Assembly (NCBI GenBank): GCA_900169235.1
Contig: FWCC01000253.1
Coordinates: 62,001 to 126,000 of the forward strand
DNA from: Zarea fungicola
Lineage: Eukaryota > Ascomycota > Sordariomycetes > Hypocreales > Cordycipitaceae
Direction of reading: 5' to 3'
Length of the DNA: 64,000 nucleotides
The stretch's first letter is position 1, and each line of letters starts with the position of its first letter. The position numbers and the translations under genes were made by a program. The notes beneath the pieces are model-generated. The model saw nothing but the letters and a program-made list of their open reading frames with translations, was not told the origin of the DNA and did no database searches. Positions 22,672-34,027 of this stretch are shown piece by piece.

Positions 22672-25482
22672 TCATCTCCTCGCTGGAGGACCTGGCGGTA
22701 CGGCTGCCTTCTTCTTATAGACCGACAGACGGTTCGAGCCACCGCAATACTCAACATTACTTCCTCCGCACGCCATCTTGCAGTCGCCCTTGGGCGCGAC
22801 AGCCGACGACGCCGCCAGCGCATTGCCGCAGTAGCACTCCCTCCCATACTCTGTCCCAAAGTACTGGTAGTCCTTGCAAAACGCTGCGCACACCTCGTTC
22901 GTCATCTTGTCGTCCGCAGTGGACGCGTCCGGCAGCGCCCGCGTATTGTTGCCCTCGGTCTGGCACCCGACCAGCGCGTAGTCGCCCACCAGCGGCGGCT
23001 GCTCGGGCGTGCCGCCGTTGATGGCCGGGTTCATGTACAGCTCGAGGCGGTTGCTCGCGCCGCAGTACTCGAACTGGTCGCCGCCGCACGTCATGTTGCA
23101 GTCGTCGAGGGGCGCGGCCTTGCTGTCGTCGGAGAGGTAGCTGCCGCAGTAGCACTCGGTGCTGTACTCAGTGCCGAAGTAGCGGTAGCTCGCGCAAAAG
23201 GCGGCGCACTTCTCGTTGGTCATGTCCGCCGCCGCGGTGCCTGTGCCGTCCGCGAGGGCGCGGTCCGCGGTGCCCTCGGTCCAGCAGCCGACCAAGGTGT
23301 AGGGGCTGATGGTGGGCTTGTGGGCGAGTGTGCCAGTGGGCGTGGTGATGCTGGCCGTCGTCTTGTAGAGCTCGAGCCTGTTGCCGGCGCCACAGTACTC
23401 AGTGGCATCGCCACCGCACGCCATATTGCATTGCTCGATTGGCGCAGCTGCGGATCCTGCTCCGAGGCTGTTGCCGCAGTAGCCTGTTCCAGGGTTAATA
23501 CCAATAGTCTTTTTTTGGAAGTGCCGTCACGTTTAGAACTTACACTCGCGGCCGTATTCGGTGCCCCAGTAGTTGTAACCGCTGCAGAATGCCATGCACT
23601 TCTCATTCGTCATTAAATCGTCGGCAGTAGCGGCGCCGGATAGTGCGCGAACAGTGCCTTCAGACCAGCAGGAGAGCATGGTATAGCCACCAAGTACCGG
23701 CTTGTGGGTAGGAATCGGGGGAGGTGTTGCGGAAGTGGTGGTAGTTGTGGTAGTAGTGCTTGTTGTGGTCGTCGGAGTAGGTTCATCTGCCGCTGTGACT
23801 GCCGCAACAGCCTTGGCTCGAATAGGTGCTCTACGAATATCTCCTCTAACCTTAACAGCTTTGGCCCCGGCACTGCAAGCGCTCGGGTTTGGAAAATCAA
23901 AACACGATCCACCAATGCCGGTAACAGCGTTAAAAGAGTCAGACTTGTCACCACTGTTCAAGTCGACAAAGGACTGGTAAGACAGGCCTCCCTCGATTGT
24001 GTGGTCAACCTTGAACAACGTGTAGTCACCAATGCACTGTCCCTTTGCCATGTCCAGAGTTTCGCTGTTCAGCTTGGGAACGGGACTGTCAGGCTGCGTC
24101 GTCTTGTAGTGGATTACGGCCTTTGCACCTGTGCCAACTGCATCCTTGTGGACCGCAGCGACGAGAGTCGTCGCGCCGGTAGAGCCAAGGATGCAGCTCT
24201 GCGGCTTTTGGAACAAGATGGTATCCTGGATGGGATACCCATGACCGTTGTTGTCAAAATTCTGTTTGGTGCCGTCCGCATGGTTGATGGTGACTATAAA
24301 CGAAGAGATGCCAGTGGCAACCGGAATCTTGGCTTCGATAGGGAAAAAGCTAAACGTGTGGTCAAAGCCTTTCCCAAGACCTTGCACGGTAGCCTTGATA
24401 TCACAGCCGCTGTTTCCGCAGTCTGATGCACCTTGACGGTTCTTGTAGCTGATGGTGAGGTCTGTGGTGCTGTTTTTGGGAAGACACGTTGTCTTGATAC
24501 GGATATACCCAGAGAAATCCAGGTTCAGGCCGCCATCGGCAAGGGTAAGCTCCACGTCGACAGGCTTGACTTTGTACGGCAAAATAGGATCGGTAAGGTT
24601 GACACCTGGAGGAACCACCTCAATCATCTTTTGTAAAACAGTCTTGCAGACTTGATTGAACTGGTCCTTCTGCGTCAAAGCCTCCATGGTCTTGTTCCCA
24701 TCGATGTTGAAGACCTTGAAGTCGGAATTCTTGTTAATCTTGGCGGAAGGTCCCACGACGAGAGGGTTCTTGGTCTTGCCAGAAAGGTATTCAGTGACGA
24801 CATTGTTGTCAAAGACGGCAACAGTGCTATCGAGAGGAGCCTGGCCATCATTCGCGTTGGCGTCGGGCACAATATCGGGAAACTCGGTGTTGTGTACCCC
24901 GCCAATAGTGTGACCACAAGCAGTCACCTGAATCATTTCGACATTGTTGAAGCCCATGCGATCAAACTGCTGTTGGAATGTAAAAGCGGAATTTTGCGGC
25001 TGCGGCACGCCAGTGTTGCCGGCTTCCTGGGCATCAACTCTGCCGCCGCGGACGGGGACAATTGGCCCGCCACAGGAGCGGACCGAGGCGTAGACGCCAG
25101 CAGCAATGAGGTCAGAGAGACTGGTCTGGGGAGAAACATATTTGGACATGAACTCTAGTGTTGTCTTGAATCCGGGGCCTGTGTTTTCGCCGCTGTCAAG
25201 CTCGTACTGTAGAGAGCTGTCGAGACCGCCGGTCTGAAAGTAGGTATTGGCAGTGGACATGTCGTGGAAGCCAGTACGAAGCCATTCGGCGGCATTCAGG
25301 CGGCCCGGGCCGGATGCTTCGTTGTCGCAGGGGCTGATGGTGTCGGCGAACTTGCGTGCCTTGAAGGAAGTGAGCTGGTACATGATTTCTTCTAGCTCAT
25401 CATTTGGCGAGGGCCATGTTGGGTCGGCGAGTGCCGAGCCTGTAAGCCCAAGCAGAGCGAGGGCTATAGATTTGGAGTACAT
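22672..25482 (-). CDS. Secreted heme peroxidase with three WSC domains
   Basis: Two exons, 25482-23544 and 23483-22672, 916 residues. A signal peptide (MYSKSIALALLGLTGSALA) precedes a plant-type heme peroxidase domain: distal Arg69 and His73 (LRTGFHDM) and proximal His191 (ACGHTIGGVH). A middle beta-rich region follows, then a Thr/Ser/Pro-rich linker near 565-595. Three WSC domains follow at about 596-690, 709-800 and 816-905, each with the Cys pattern around ECYCGN and MACGG...EYCG. WSC domains bind cell-wall or plant polysaccharide, so this is likely an extracellular oxidoreductase tethered to carbohydrate. The intron falls inside the first WSC domain (GAGT|GTAAGT). The start is chosen to expose the signal peptide; an in-frame Met 42 codons upstream would bury it. 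Substrate unknown. Confidence 0.95.
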
Positions 25483-28043
25483 TTGCAACCACGAAACTGA
25501 TTGTGGAATAGAAAAGACACCTGAAGAGACACTCGATATATTTGATGTGAAGAATAAATAAAGATATAAACAAGGAAATAAAGAAGACCGCGAGTTGCAA
25601 GGTGTCACAGCTGCTGAGGGACGCCGTGACGAGTATGAACACTACAACCTGGCCTGGACAAAACGAGGAGCATTGGAGCCTTAATAAGTGAATGTATGAG
25701 GGGCTATTGGACCAGGCCAATTACGGTAATGGAAAGGCGGTAGTAGATAGATAGTATGCAGGAAACAAATAAAGAGAGAATGGCGAAGAACTCGGATGTA
25801 ACCACGGCGGCCACGAAAGACAGGTGGGACACCTCACGCAAAGAAAATACGGGCGACATGCAGCACAAATGGATGGCTGCATGGAGGCTGTGCGCTCGGA
25901 GATGCAGCTACGTGATAGTTGGTTAGTTCTGAACTGCATGGGCTGGAGAGACAGACTGCAGCTGGCCAAGATATTGCGGGCTGCGTGGCAGCCACTGGAA
26001 CAGGCTCTATCACCCGCCTCCCTGATAACCTTGCAAATTGACTATTTAGCCTGAACTTGAGTAGATTTGGCAGTCCGTACTCTTGCGTATAAGTTGACCG
26101 AGATTGTGGTTTGTGCAAGGTGATAGGGCCACCTAGGCTGCGTCTTGTCTCAAACCCCAGATCGTCCACTAGAACAAGCCCAAAAGCCCCCCCAAAAGGC
26201 TTACACCTGACGGTAAATAGCGGTAATCGTAATTTGGTATAGCGGGCCGAAGCCTCCACCACATGCCCTTAAAACCCACACTTCTGGACCTGATCCAAGG
26301 CTGAATCTGCAACCTTCTAACCCGCGGGCAGCTTCCGGCCAGTTCTAGCGCAGGCAGTGAAGAAAGACAAAGGTACGCGGTGTGTAGTATTGAAATGTAC
26401 TCCGTATGTCGTTGAGAATACATAGTTGATTTGTGCCGATGTCCCGAACTCCCTACATCCATGCAGTACTAGTGCCTATCCCAAGGTTCCATCAATCACT
26501 TGGGCGGGTGGGCTACAGGAGCAGCAATCTTGTAGGTTCTGAAACGGTAGGCTCTGGGGTAGCACGACTTGAGGGAGTACGGAGAACTGGTTAATAAAAG
26601 GATGGATATCGCAACTGGCTGCTACAGCCAAGCTCGCCATCTTTATAACAAATACAAGGTAAACGTAGCATACATTATTTGCAAAGCTCCGTTTCCTCAA
26701 CCTCCAGAAAAGGAGAGGATAGAGAGAGATAGCTCCCCTAGCCGTCCTGATTCTCTATTATCGCTCGGCGCCGAGGCCCATCTGCACCTAGACAATAGTC
26801 GAGATCCATTTTCCTTGCGGTGTGGCTGCCGAATTGAATACATGATGCATTACAACGCTGCAGTGGGTAATCAAATACCTCGTTATTGGACAGTTGATAA
26901 AAATCCAGGCCCCGTGGCGCGCAAACTAACGTGGGCTGAGCTTTTCTCCTGGCAATCCTCGTCCTTAATAATGCAGCAACATCAAGTGCCGGCTGCAGAT
27001 GGCTCGAAATTAATAAAAAGATTGTTTTTCTTTTCAGCCTGGAGATTTGTAGGATAGCGAATTGCTTCCTTTTTCAGCCTTCCTGTTCACTTCACAGGGA
27101 ACCTTTGTCGAACCCAAGACGCCACTAACCTTTTGTAGGCTGGCTCTCTAATCCGTCTTGCAGGTCTATTTATTGGCCGGATGCTACCACGGAACTGAGG
27201 GCTTATTCTCATGTAAATAATCGGAAGATGCCTGGCTGAATAGTTGCATTATTCCCTTCCCATCTCTAAACTGGGCTCGCCGCTGCCTCGGTCTCGACTC
27301 CCGCACCGTTGCTGTTACATTCTGGGCCATGCAGGCCAAGCCAAGCTGCATCGAATTAAAATTTCTCATTCAGTTGTCCCAGGGCGTTTCTGCGCCACCA
27401 ATTACCGTCAGCCCATTTCTACGCTTGGCTTTTTAGCAAGAATACATTTTTCATTGAGTAAAAATGAGGTCTGAAAATTTATCCAACGGGTTTTTGGGAT
27501 ACACCCATCAACTGAGCCTCTGACGATTTTCCTATTGCTAGTGATGTTTTGTTTTGCTGGGCATCTTCTTGCTCCGAGAGATTAGTGATTTTCTGAGCTT
27601 TATCATTGTTATCGGGTGGCTTGGCTTAATCTATTCTTAGGTACCTTCTTAGATACCTGCACTTACATACATTCTGTCACTGTCTACAGTAAAGATAGCA
27701 GAGAACTGGTTCAACTTAGGCCAATTTAGTAGGCATAGTTAACGTGTTAGGTGTTGAGTTGTTTTCAAAATCCACGAGGCGAATTTCGGGCCTTAGCGAA
27801 TAATATTTTTATAAAAAAAAACAGGCAAGCTCCCTGCATTGGTCCAATTTGGTCCAGCCTTATTCATGGCTGGACAAGAGTTGCCTTGGAGTATGGTGCA
27901 AGCGAGGCGTTCACCGTCTCGCAGGTAGAAGAGCCTAATAATCAAGAAAAGAAAAATGATGTTAAATTAGCGTGAGATCAGTGAGTTGGTTACCGTATAG
28001 GTGAGCCCTTTAGATATTCTATTTTTACCTATTTCCCCACCCG
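25483..28043. other. Gene desert, 2.6 kb
   Basis: No supportable gene. Open frames (longest about 160 codons at 26569-27057) lack motifs and are interspersed with AT-rich sequence. Together with the following pseudogene it makes a 5-kb stretch without an intact gene. Confidence 0.5.
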
Positions 28044-29607
28044 ATGTTCATCCGCCAGATTGCCCAGACCATAATATTGCGAACAGAACAGACCAAGACA
28101 CGAACTCCCCTCATTTTAAAGACTTCATTGGAAAATTCTTGCGTCTGGCTCTCACGCTTCTTCCTGCTACCGCCACAGTTGCCAAACCTGAAGCCAGCAA
28201 GCGAATTCAAAGAAGAGCCCGACTATTATGAAGCTGGCGGTTTTCACCGCGTCTCGCTTGGCGATAGTTTTCATCATGATCGAGATACTGTGTTGAGAAA
28301 GTTGGGATATAGCCAATATTTCACAGTTTGGCTAGTCTGAGATTTAAAGTTCGTTATACGGACCTTGCCACACCAGTTTACTGAGGAAATCAATATGCGA
28401 AGGATATGTTCCACCAAGGATCCTGACGGTGGATTGCCATGGCAGACCGCATGAAAGTTTCGAACGTAAAATTCACTGAAAAAATCCTAAAGGCATCAAG
28501 AAATAGTCGTCATGAAAGTCACAATCACGTATCGCATCTTCTCGAACACTTCAACCATATGAGCCAAATTGGGGAGCCTGTGTGCCTTTTGGCTTGTTGG
28601 GTTGCCACCTTGGCTTCCGAGTTGTCAAGTTTCGAGATGGTAGATTGCCTTCAAAGGCGATGAAGAAATCACAAGACATCTTCTCCTGGGGGTGGATTTT
28701 CTCCACAGAGAATGTGGCATCATCCCCATGGTCATGGGCAATATATTACGCTGCCATTGATTCTATGGCATTGATACTTCGAACCTAAAATCTACTGCTG
28801 GAGTCGAAGACCCCTAATAAGACAAATTCTAATTATCTCAAGCCCACGCCTCCACAGACGACGAATTGTCAGGATGATACATTCGTCACGCCCTGAGAGG
28901 TCATTACGACACCGCTCGTCTCCGAAATGGGTCTCCGAGATGGGGTTTTAGAATCAAGGACCTCGGCGTTGATGCATGATTTGAGGTCAGGGTTCAGAAT
29001 GCTTGGTCATGTCTCTGCTAGCTTCTTGGAGAGAGACCCATGTCCGATCTAATCCAGCCACCTGCTTTGAGGGCACCAGAAGTCACCATCGGTGCTCCTG
29101 TGATGCTGCAGTTGACATATGCAGCCTCGGGTGCCTCGTAAGATCGATGACCGACCATAGTGAAACCCGCCAGCTCTGCTGATTGACGGGAAAAACAAGA
29201 TTGTAGATTTTGTTCAAGAATTGTTGTCTTCTCTGATACAACGTCAGAAAGACGGATTTGGACTGTTGAGGACGACAGCCTGACAAGAATCGCTGAGCTT
29301 GTTGGAGTATTCCTCCTAGCCTGCTTATTAGTAGGCAAGGGCGATATATGTACATAGAAGAAAATACTTTGACGAGCATGGTATACTTAATAAGTTTAAT
29401 GGATTCCAACTGGGTCATGATACCTACTTGTGTCTATTTTTAGGGACGCTTAGTGGAATCCCCAACATGAAACGTACAAACCTTGACGGCATGCTGAACG
29501 GTCAAACGATGTCCTTTCTCAGACCTTGCGACATGTCAGAAGCAGAGGTTGAAGCATTTATTAATTTCGTCAAAGGCATGCTGGAAATAGATCCGACGCT
29601 GCGCTAG
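28044..29607 (+). pseudogene. Decayed SRPK-type protein kinase
   Basis: The order of SR-protein-kinase motifs is preserved but spread over all three frames. Landmarks: DYYEAGGFHRVSLGD and LRKLGYSQYFTVWLV (Gly-rich loop, near 28220-28337) followed directly by TGA 28338-28340; KILKASR (Lys of subdomain II) and HVSHLLEHF (28480-28560); LGCHLGF...RDGRLPSKAMKK in a second frame (28590-28660); LLGVDFLHRECGII in a third frame (28680-28727), where the following HTD of the catalytic loop is lost; RIKDLGV (28953-28973); LIQPPALRAPEVTIGAP (29049-29099); then DAAVDICSLGCLV one frame away (29102-29140); and a C-terminal MSEAEVEAFINFVKGMLEIDP ending in TAG 29605-29607. At least four frameshifts and several stops cannot be removed by introns. 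The 5' limit is approximate. Confidence 0.85.
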
Positions 29608-30486
29608 ACTGCGACATAACCATTACAACGGGAACGGTTTAAGTAGAGAGAAACCCAGCCAATGGGCAGACACCACAATACTCCGTAGTAGGGATTAATA
29701 AGGTAAAAGGTTTCGGGTTGAACCGCCTGAAGAGACGGAAATGGCAGCATAAACAGCGCAGATGGATAGCACTAAACCCACCACGCTTAGTTAAAAATGG
29801 GATTGGGGGAAGTAATCCGTGGCTTTGCCCCCCCCTGCAGCAATTCATCCTGTCTTGCACTACCATTTTTTCCAGCACAAATTTGCGTTGGCATCAGAAG
29901 CTGGTGCAGGCGGATTCAGCTTGGATATTCTCGGTGTCAGAGCCCTAGCTAGTCTCACGGAGCCCATCCCAGCAGTAATATATGACTTCGGATTTGGGCT
30001 CTTTGAGGCTGTTATTGCCGTTCTATTTTAAAAGCCAATTCAACGTGCTTATAGGGTTCCACCTGGGAACTAGACTAAAAACGTGAACAACTAAAGAATG
30101 AGGCTGACTCAGGACTTGTTAATCTCGGGCTGTTGGCCCTCTGACAGCAAGAGAGGGACAGCTGAAAAGTCCATGGCCACTTTGATTGGACAGCATGGAC
30201 TCTAGTCTTTCAGCGCATCCGCTACCCAAGCCAAAAATACCCAAATAGGCAAGGCTCCCCGGTAAAGCTCGACAGGGTCTTGGCAACACGGGGGTCTGGC
30301 TGTCGGCGATCAGCCTCACGTTACTCAAGTTTGCTTCCTTTTTCCCCCATTCTGCTTCGTTCCCGTTAGACGCGTATTCTGAGTTTGGCGAGCACCGTTG
30401 GAAAGCAAGGAAAAAAAAGTTCGCAGCATCGCAGCTTTGAGGAGATATTGCTGGTAAAATTTCACCACTGACCGCTGGGTCTCACT
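29608..30486. other. Intergenic, no gene seen
   Basis: Spacer between the kinase pseudogene and the Cys-rich surface-protein gene. Short open frames without motifs. Confidence 0.5.
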
Positions 30487-30492
30487 TATAAA
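30487..30492 (+). promoter_or_regulatory. TATA box (TATAAA)
   Basis: TATAAA lies 51 bases upstream of the ATG at 30543, a normal distance if the leader is short. Confidence 0.45.
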
Positions 30493-30542
30493 CACCTTGG
30501 CCCATTCTCAGGACATTCCCGAGCGTCTCCTTTGCAAGAAGC

Positions 30543-31933
30543 ATGTGGTCGCAAATCGCCGTAGTGAGCTCTGTGCTCCTGGCTGCGCGACCGGCTGCTG
30601 CATCCTACATTCCCGAATCGCCCGACTCGACTCAACCAACACAAGTCGCCATTGCCTCGGACCATCTTATCGGCATTTCACCTCGCGTCACAGACTCACC
30701 ACTGCTGGATCCGGCGAGCCTGCAGGGTCGTGCCGATGCTTTGGGCAGAAACTCAGATACCTGCGGCTTCTACTCGGACGGTATGCAGCGTCTGGCAAAA
30801 GAGTTGAACACTGCCACTGAGTATACTGACAATTGTATAGGATATCCATTGCGCTGCTACACGTCCACTGCGACATGTATTTATGGTGCCTCGTTTGGAG
30901 GATGCTGTAATGTCGGCACGACTTGCAGCAGTGTTTACACGGCTTGCATCGGCTATTCAGATGTTTTGAAGGGCTCTTGCAACCCAACACTCGTCACAGA
31001 CCCCAAGGTTGCCTGCTGGTAAGTGGTGTACATCAACTCGGAACTCACATCCACCATATAGAGTGCTGACAATAACCCTCATTCAGTGCCGACCGCACCG
31101 CACCCAACTGCGTACTCCATACTCTGCAGCTAAGCTCTGCCCAGATTGGTATCTGGGGCTGTGCAACCACATTCACCGGCCAGCTTATTCTCTCGACGAA
31201 TCCATTTGGTGCTGGTTCCAGCACCACCACCTCAACCAAGGCCAGCAGCTCATCATTGTCTTCCGCTTCTTCCACTTCTCCATCCGGTAGCGCATCTGCC
31301 ACGCCCTCAAACGGTAGCAATTCAAACAACGGAGGAAGCAACTCGAACAACAGCAATGGAGACAGCAACAACAATAATAACAACAGCAGCAACAACAACG
31401 GCTCTGGTGGGAAGAGCAACACCGGTGCTATTGTTGGCGGTGTTGTCGGCGGCGTCGGCGGCATTGCTCTCATCGGAGCTGCCGTCTTCTTGCTGATGCG
31501 CCATCGCAAAAAGAATGCCAACGTCAGCCCTGCGGCCGCCGTTGCCCAGCCCATGTTGCAGCATCAGCAACAAAGCCCTCCACCGCCGGGACACGGTGCG
31601 CCATATGGATATCCCCCACAGGGATCGCCCGTGTACGATCCAAACATGGCCTACCAACACCAGCAGGGATCTCCCCAGCCATACGGTCTCAACGCGCAAG
31701 TCCCGTATGATCCGCACCACCCACAGGGCTCTCCTCAACCTTACCCCCCGAGCTCGCAGAGCCCATATGACCCGCATCACTCGCAGCAGCCGCCGAGCTG
31801 GGGCCAGCCTTCGACCGCGACGACATCACCAGCGCCCATTGGACACAGCCCGTCGCCCGGCCAGGGTCCGGCTGTCGAGCTTTCCGACTCAAGACCGATC
31901 GGTTCACACGAAAACCGTGCCGAGTTGGGTTGA
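30543..31933 (+). CDS. Cys-rich single-pass cell-surface protein
   Basis: Two exons, 30543-31018 and 31087-31933, 440 residues. A signal peptide (MWSQIAVVSSVLLAARPAAA) is followed by a Cys-rich ectodomain (TCGFYSD, PLRCYTSTATC, GGCCNVGTTCSSVYTAC), joined across the intron as VACCADRTAPNC. A Ser/Thr/Asn-rich stalk coded by AAC/AGC repeats precedes one membrane segment (GAIVGGVVGGVGGIALIGAA then MRHRKK). The cytoplasmic tail is Pro/Gln/His-rich with repeats of QGSPQPY and PYDPHHPQGSP. This resembles fungal Mid2/Wsc-like wall-stress sensors in architecture, although the ectodomain is not a WSC domain. Likely a plasma-membrane, O-glycosylated surface protein; signalling partner unknown. A homologous series of such proteins is common in hypocrealean fungi, by memory of architecture only. 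Confidence 0.85.
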
Positions 31934-32962
31934 GCAATATGCAGGCAACACTTATTTCTGGCGGCGGATGGTTATTTCTGGTTTCATTTACATACGCATT
32001 GGATTCATATTCCGGATACATAATACGAAACTATATAGAATGTTATTGGCATCAAAGATGAAATGAGTTGGTTGATTAGAGTCGTTTGACTGTTGTGCTT
32101 TAAAGCGATGCTGGTACAGGATCAAGGTGGGCAATCACAACAAGCAGATGGCTAGAGTGTTTTTGCCGAATCCTTAGCAAGTGATTTTTGTATGGCGCAA
32201 GGTATTGGCAGTGGCTATAGTCAGTAAAGCAGGCTCTGAATTTTCATCCCGTTACACCATGAGCCTGAACGGCTACTTCCACAGCATGCCAGACACCTCG
32301 GGCTACGTAGCTAGCAAGTGCATGGAAGTTAGAGACTGTAAATGCTCTTCCCATCCTCGTGGTTGGTAGATGGCTGCGTAACACTGTTGTCCGTCGCCCC
32401 TGTGGTGAGGACGGCATCTTTGCAACCAAGTTCTCGGTTATATTGCGCAGAAATCTCGTCATGCCGCTCTCCTGTGGGGTGTGTGTCAGTTTTTTACACA
32501 TGCAAGCAGTATACTGACTGTAGCTGCATATGTCACATGCTTTTAACTTTCACAGTACGTTCATCTCGCCCGCGGTCTGTCCCGCTCTGTTGTAAATGGA
32601 AGTCTTCTAAAACAACTCAAAGGCAAATTCTAACTTGATTACCTAGATGTTATCAAATATTCGATTTCTAAATCAATCTAATAGCTATGGGACAAATATC
32701 CGACGCCGTTTCCGTGAAAGGCGGGTCATTCGTTACCACATTACCCCGCAAAGCCATTTGGCGATGTTGCTCATCGGCAACCCGGCTAACTGACCAAATC
32801 ACAAGCTTATAACTAAACAGAGTGTATAATAATGTCTGCTTTCTGAGTGGCTGGCGGCAAGCCCCGTGCCAAGAAATACTGTCAATAAATCTCCCTCCTC
32901 GGAGCCTTCTTTCCAATTTTGCTGTGCCCTCACTTGCAAGAACTCTTTCCATCGTCTTGAAC
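31934..32962. other. Intergenic, no gene seen
   Basis: Between the surface-protein gene and the MpaB-like gene. An in-frame Met at 32822 would extend the next gene by 47 codons, but this extension has no family similarity. Confidence 0.5.
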
Positions 32963-33859
32963 ATGGTTAATACTGTAGCGGGCAAGCGCACGCGCGCCTC
33001 GGCGGCTAACAGTGAAAAGACCAAATTCAAGAAGCCTCTCATCTACCAGACCATAGAAGAGCCGACTGTTCTCCGTGAGATGTTGCTCGATGACATCTTC
33101 ATTTTCGGCGGTCAGTTTGCCATTCTCTGCCAGTGGGCTCATCCTGGTCTGGCCAAGGGTAGTATGCGCTCCAACTTCAAGACGCGCGTGGCAAACCGCC
33201 TCAAGACGACGCTTCGATTCGCCAACGCTGCCATCTATGGTACCGAAGAGGAGAAGGAGGCCATCTTCTCCGTTATCCACAAGTACCACGCCCCCATCCA
33301 TGGAGATGGCTACGATGCCAACGATCCGGAGCTGCACAAGTGGACTGCCGCGACTCTGTTTGTGTCGTTTGTCACCATCCACGAGCTCATTTTTGGCGAA
33401 ATGCCACGGGAAAAGATGGAAGCAGTCTTTAGACAGTCTGCTGTTTATGGAACATCACTTCGAATGCCGCCCAACATGTGGCCGGAGAGCCTGGACGCGT
33501 TTTGGGAGTACTGGAACCACAATATTGAGACGCTCGAAGTTACAGATGAGGCGAAGCAGCTCTGTCAGGATCTCATGTACCCTATTAATCTTCCATTGGA
33601 TATGGCGGCCGGTATGCCGCTGGGGAGGCTTATCACTGCAAATATCCTTCCACCACGGCTGGCAAAGGAGTATAACATGGAACCGACGGCACTGAGCAAG
33701 ACTCTGTTTCAAACAATTATGTATGGAATGTCTACAGTGTATCCTTGGTTACCCTCGAGCTTGCGTCATGCTCGTCATAATAGGTCCATGGCAGACCTCA
33801 GCGAGGCTGTCGCTAGAATCAAAAACACCGGACACTGGGTCGGAACAGGCGGTGCGTAG
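32963..33859 (+). CDS. MpaB/rubber-oxygenase-like (DUF2236) protein
   Basis: Intronless, 298 residues. It matches the latex-clearing-protein/MpaB' catalytic-domain family (ER-bound oxygenase MpaB/B'/Lcp): an N-terminal FGGQFAILCQWAHPGLAKG segment and the core IHKYHAPIHGDGYDANDPELHKWTAATL, whose His residues and HxxxxG pattern correspond to heme- and substrate-site blocks of the family, followed by a helical region and a YPWLPSSLRHARHN C-terminus. Members oxidise hydrophobic chains such as polyisoprenoids or meroterpenoid side chains; the substrate here is unknown. The start at 32963 was preferred because similarity begins near residue 20; an upstream in-frame Met at 32822 is possible. It converges with the ABC transporter gene 170 bases away, with no sign of a metabolite cluster. 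Confidence 0.87.
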   Translation: MVNTVAGKRTRASAANSEKTKFKKPLIYQTIEEPTVLREMLLDDIFIFGGQFAILCQWAHPGLAKGSMRSNFKTRVANRLKTTLRFANAAIYGTEEEKEAIFSVIHKYHAPIHGDGYDANDPELHKWTAATLFVSFVTIHELIFGEMPREKMEAVFRQSAVYGTSLRMPPNMWPESLDAFWEYWNHNIETLEVTDEAKQLCQDLMYPINLPLDMAAGMPLGRLITANILPPRLAKEYNMEPTALSKTLFQTIMYGMSTVYPWLPSSLRHARHNRSMADLSEAVARIKNTGHWVGTGGA

Positions 33860-34027
33860 GTGCAATGGCATGCAACGGAACTACTCTAGAAGCGATGATT
33901 TGTTGTAGAAGTTTATTTATGATGTTAGCAGAAGTTTAGTTTGTATTTTCTTTCTCTTTTTTTTTAGCCCAGCGTTTAACGCTTCCGATACACACCCATA
34001 TACCCAATATTCGACGTCTCATCCGAC

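Noticed and set aside
22555..23616. 353-codon plus-strand open frame over the WSC domains
   Set aside because: Runs antisense to a clear peroxidase-WSC gene in GC-rich DNA. Val/Arg/Ala-rich composition without motifs; a shadow of the real gene.
26569..27057. 162-codon open frame in the gene desert
   Set aside because: No motif, poor coding look and no supporting splice structure; treated as chance.
26398..29687. Repeats of TACTCCGTA at 26398 and 29679 flanking the kinase relic
   Set aside because: Considered as a possible mobile-element border, but the same nonamer occurs inside tsc2 (about 5255), so it is not specific and no terminal repeats or duplications were found.
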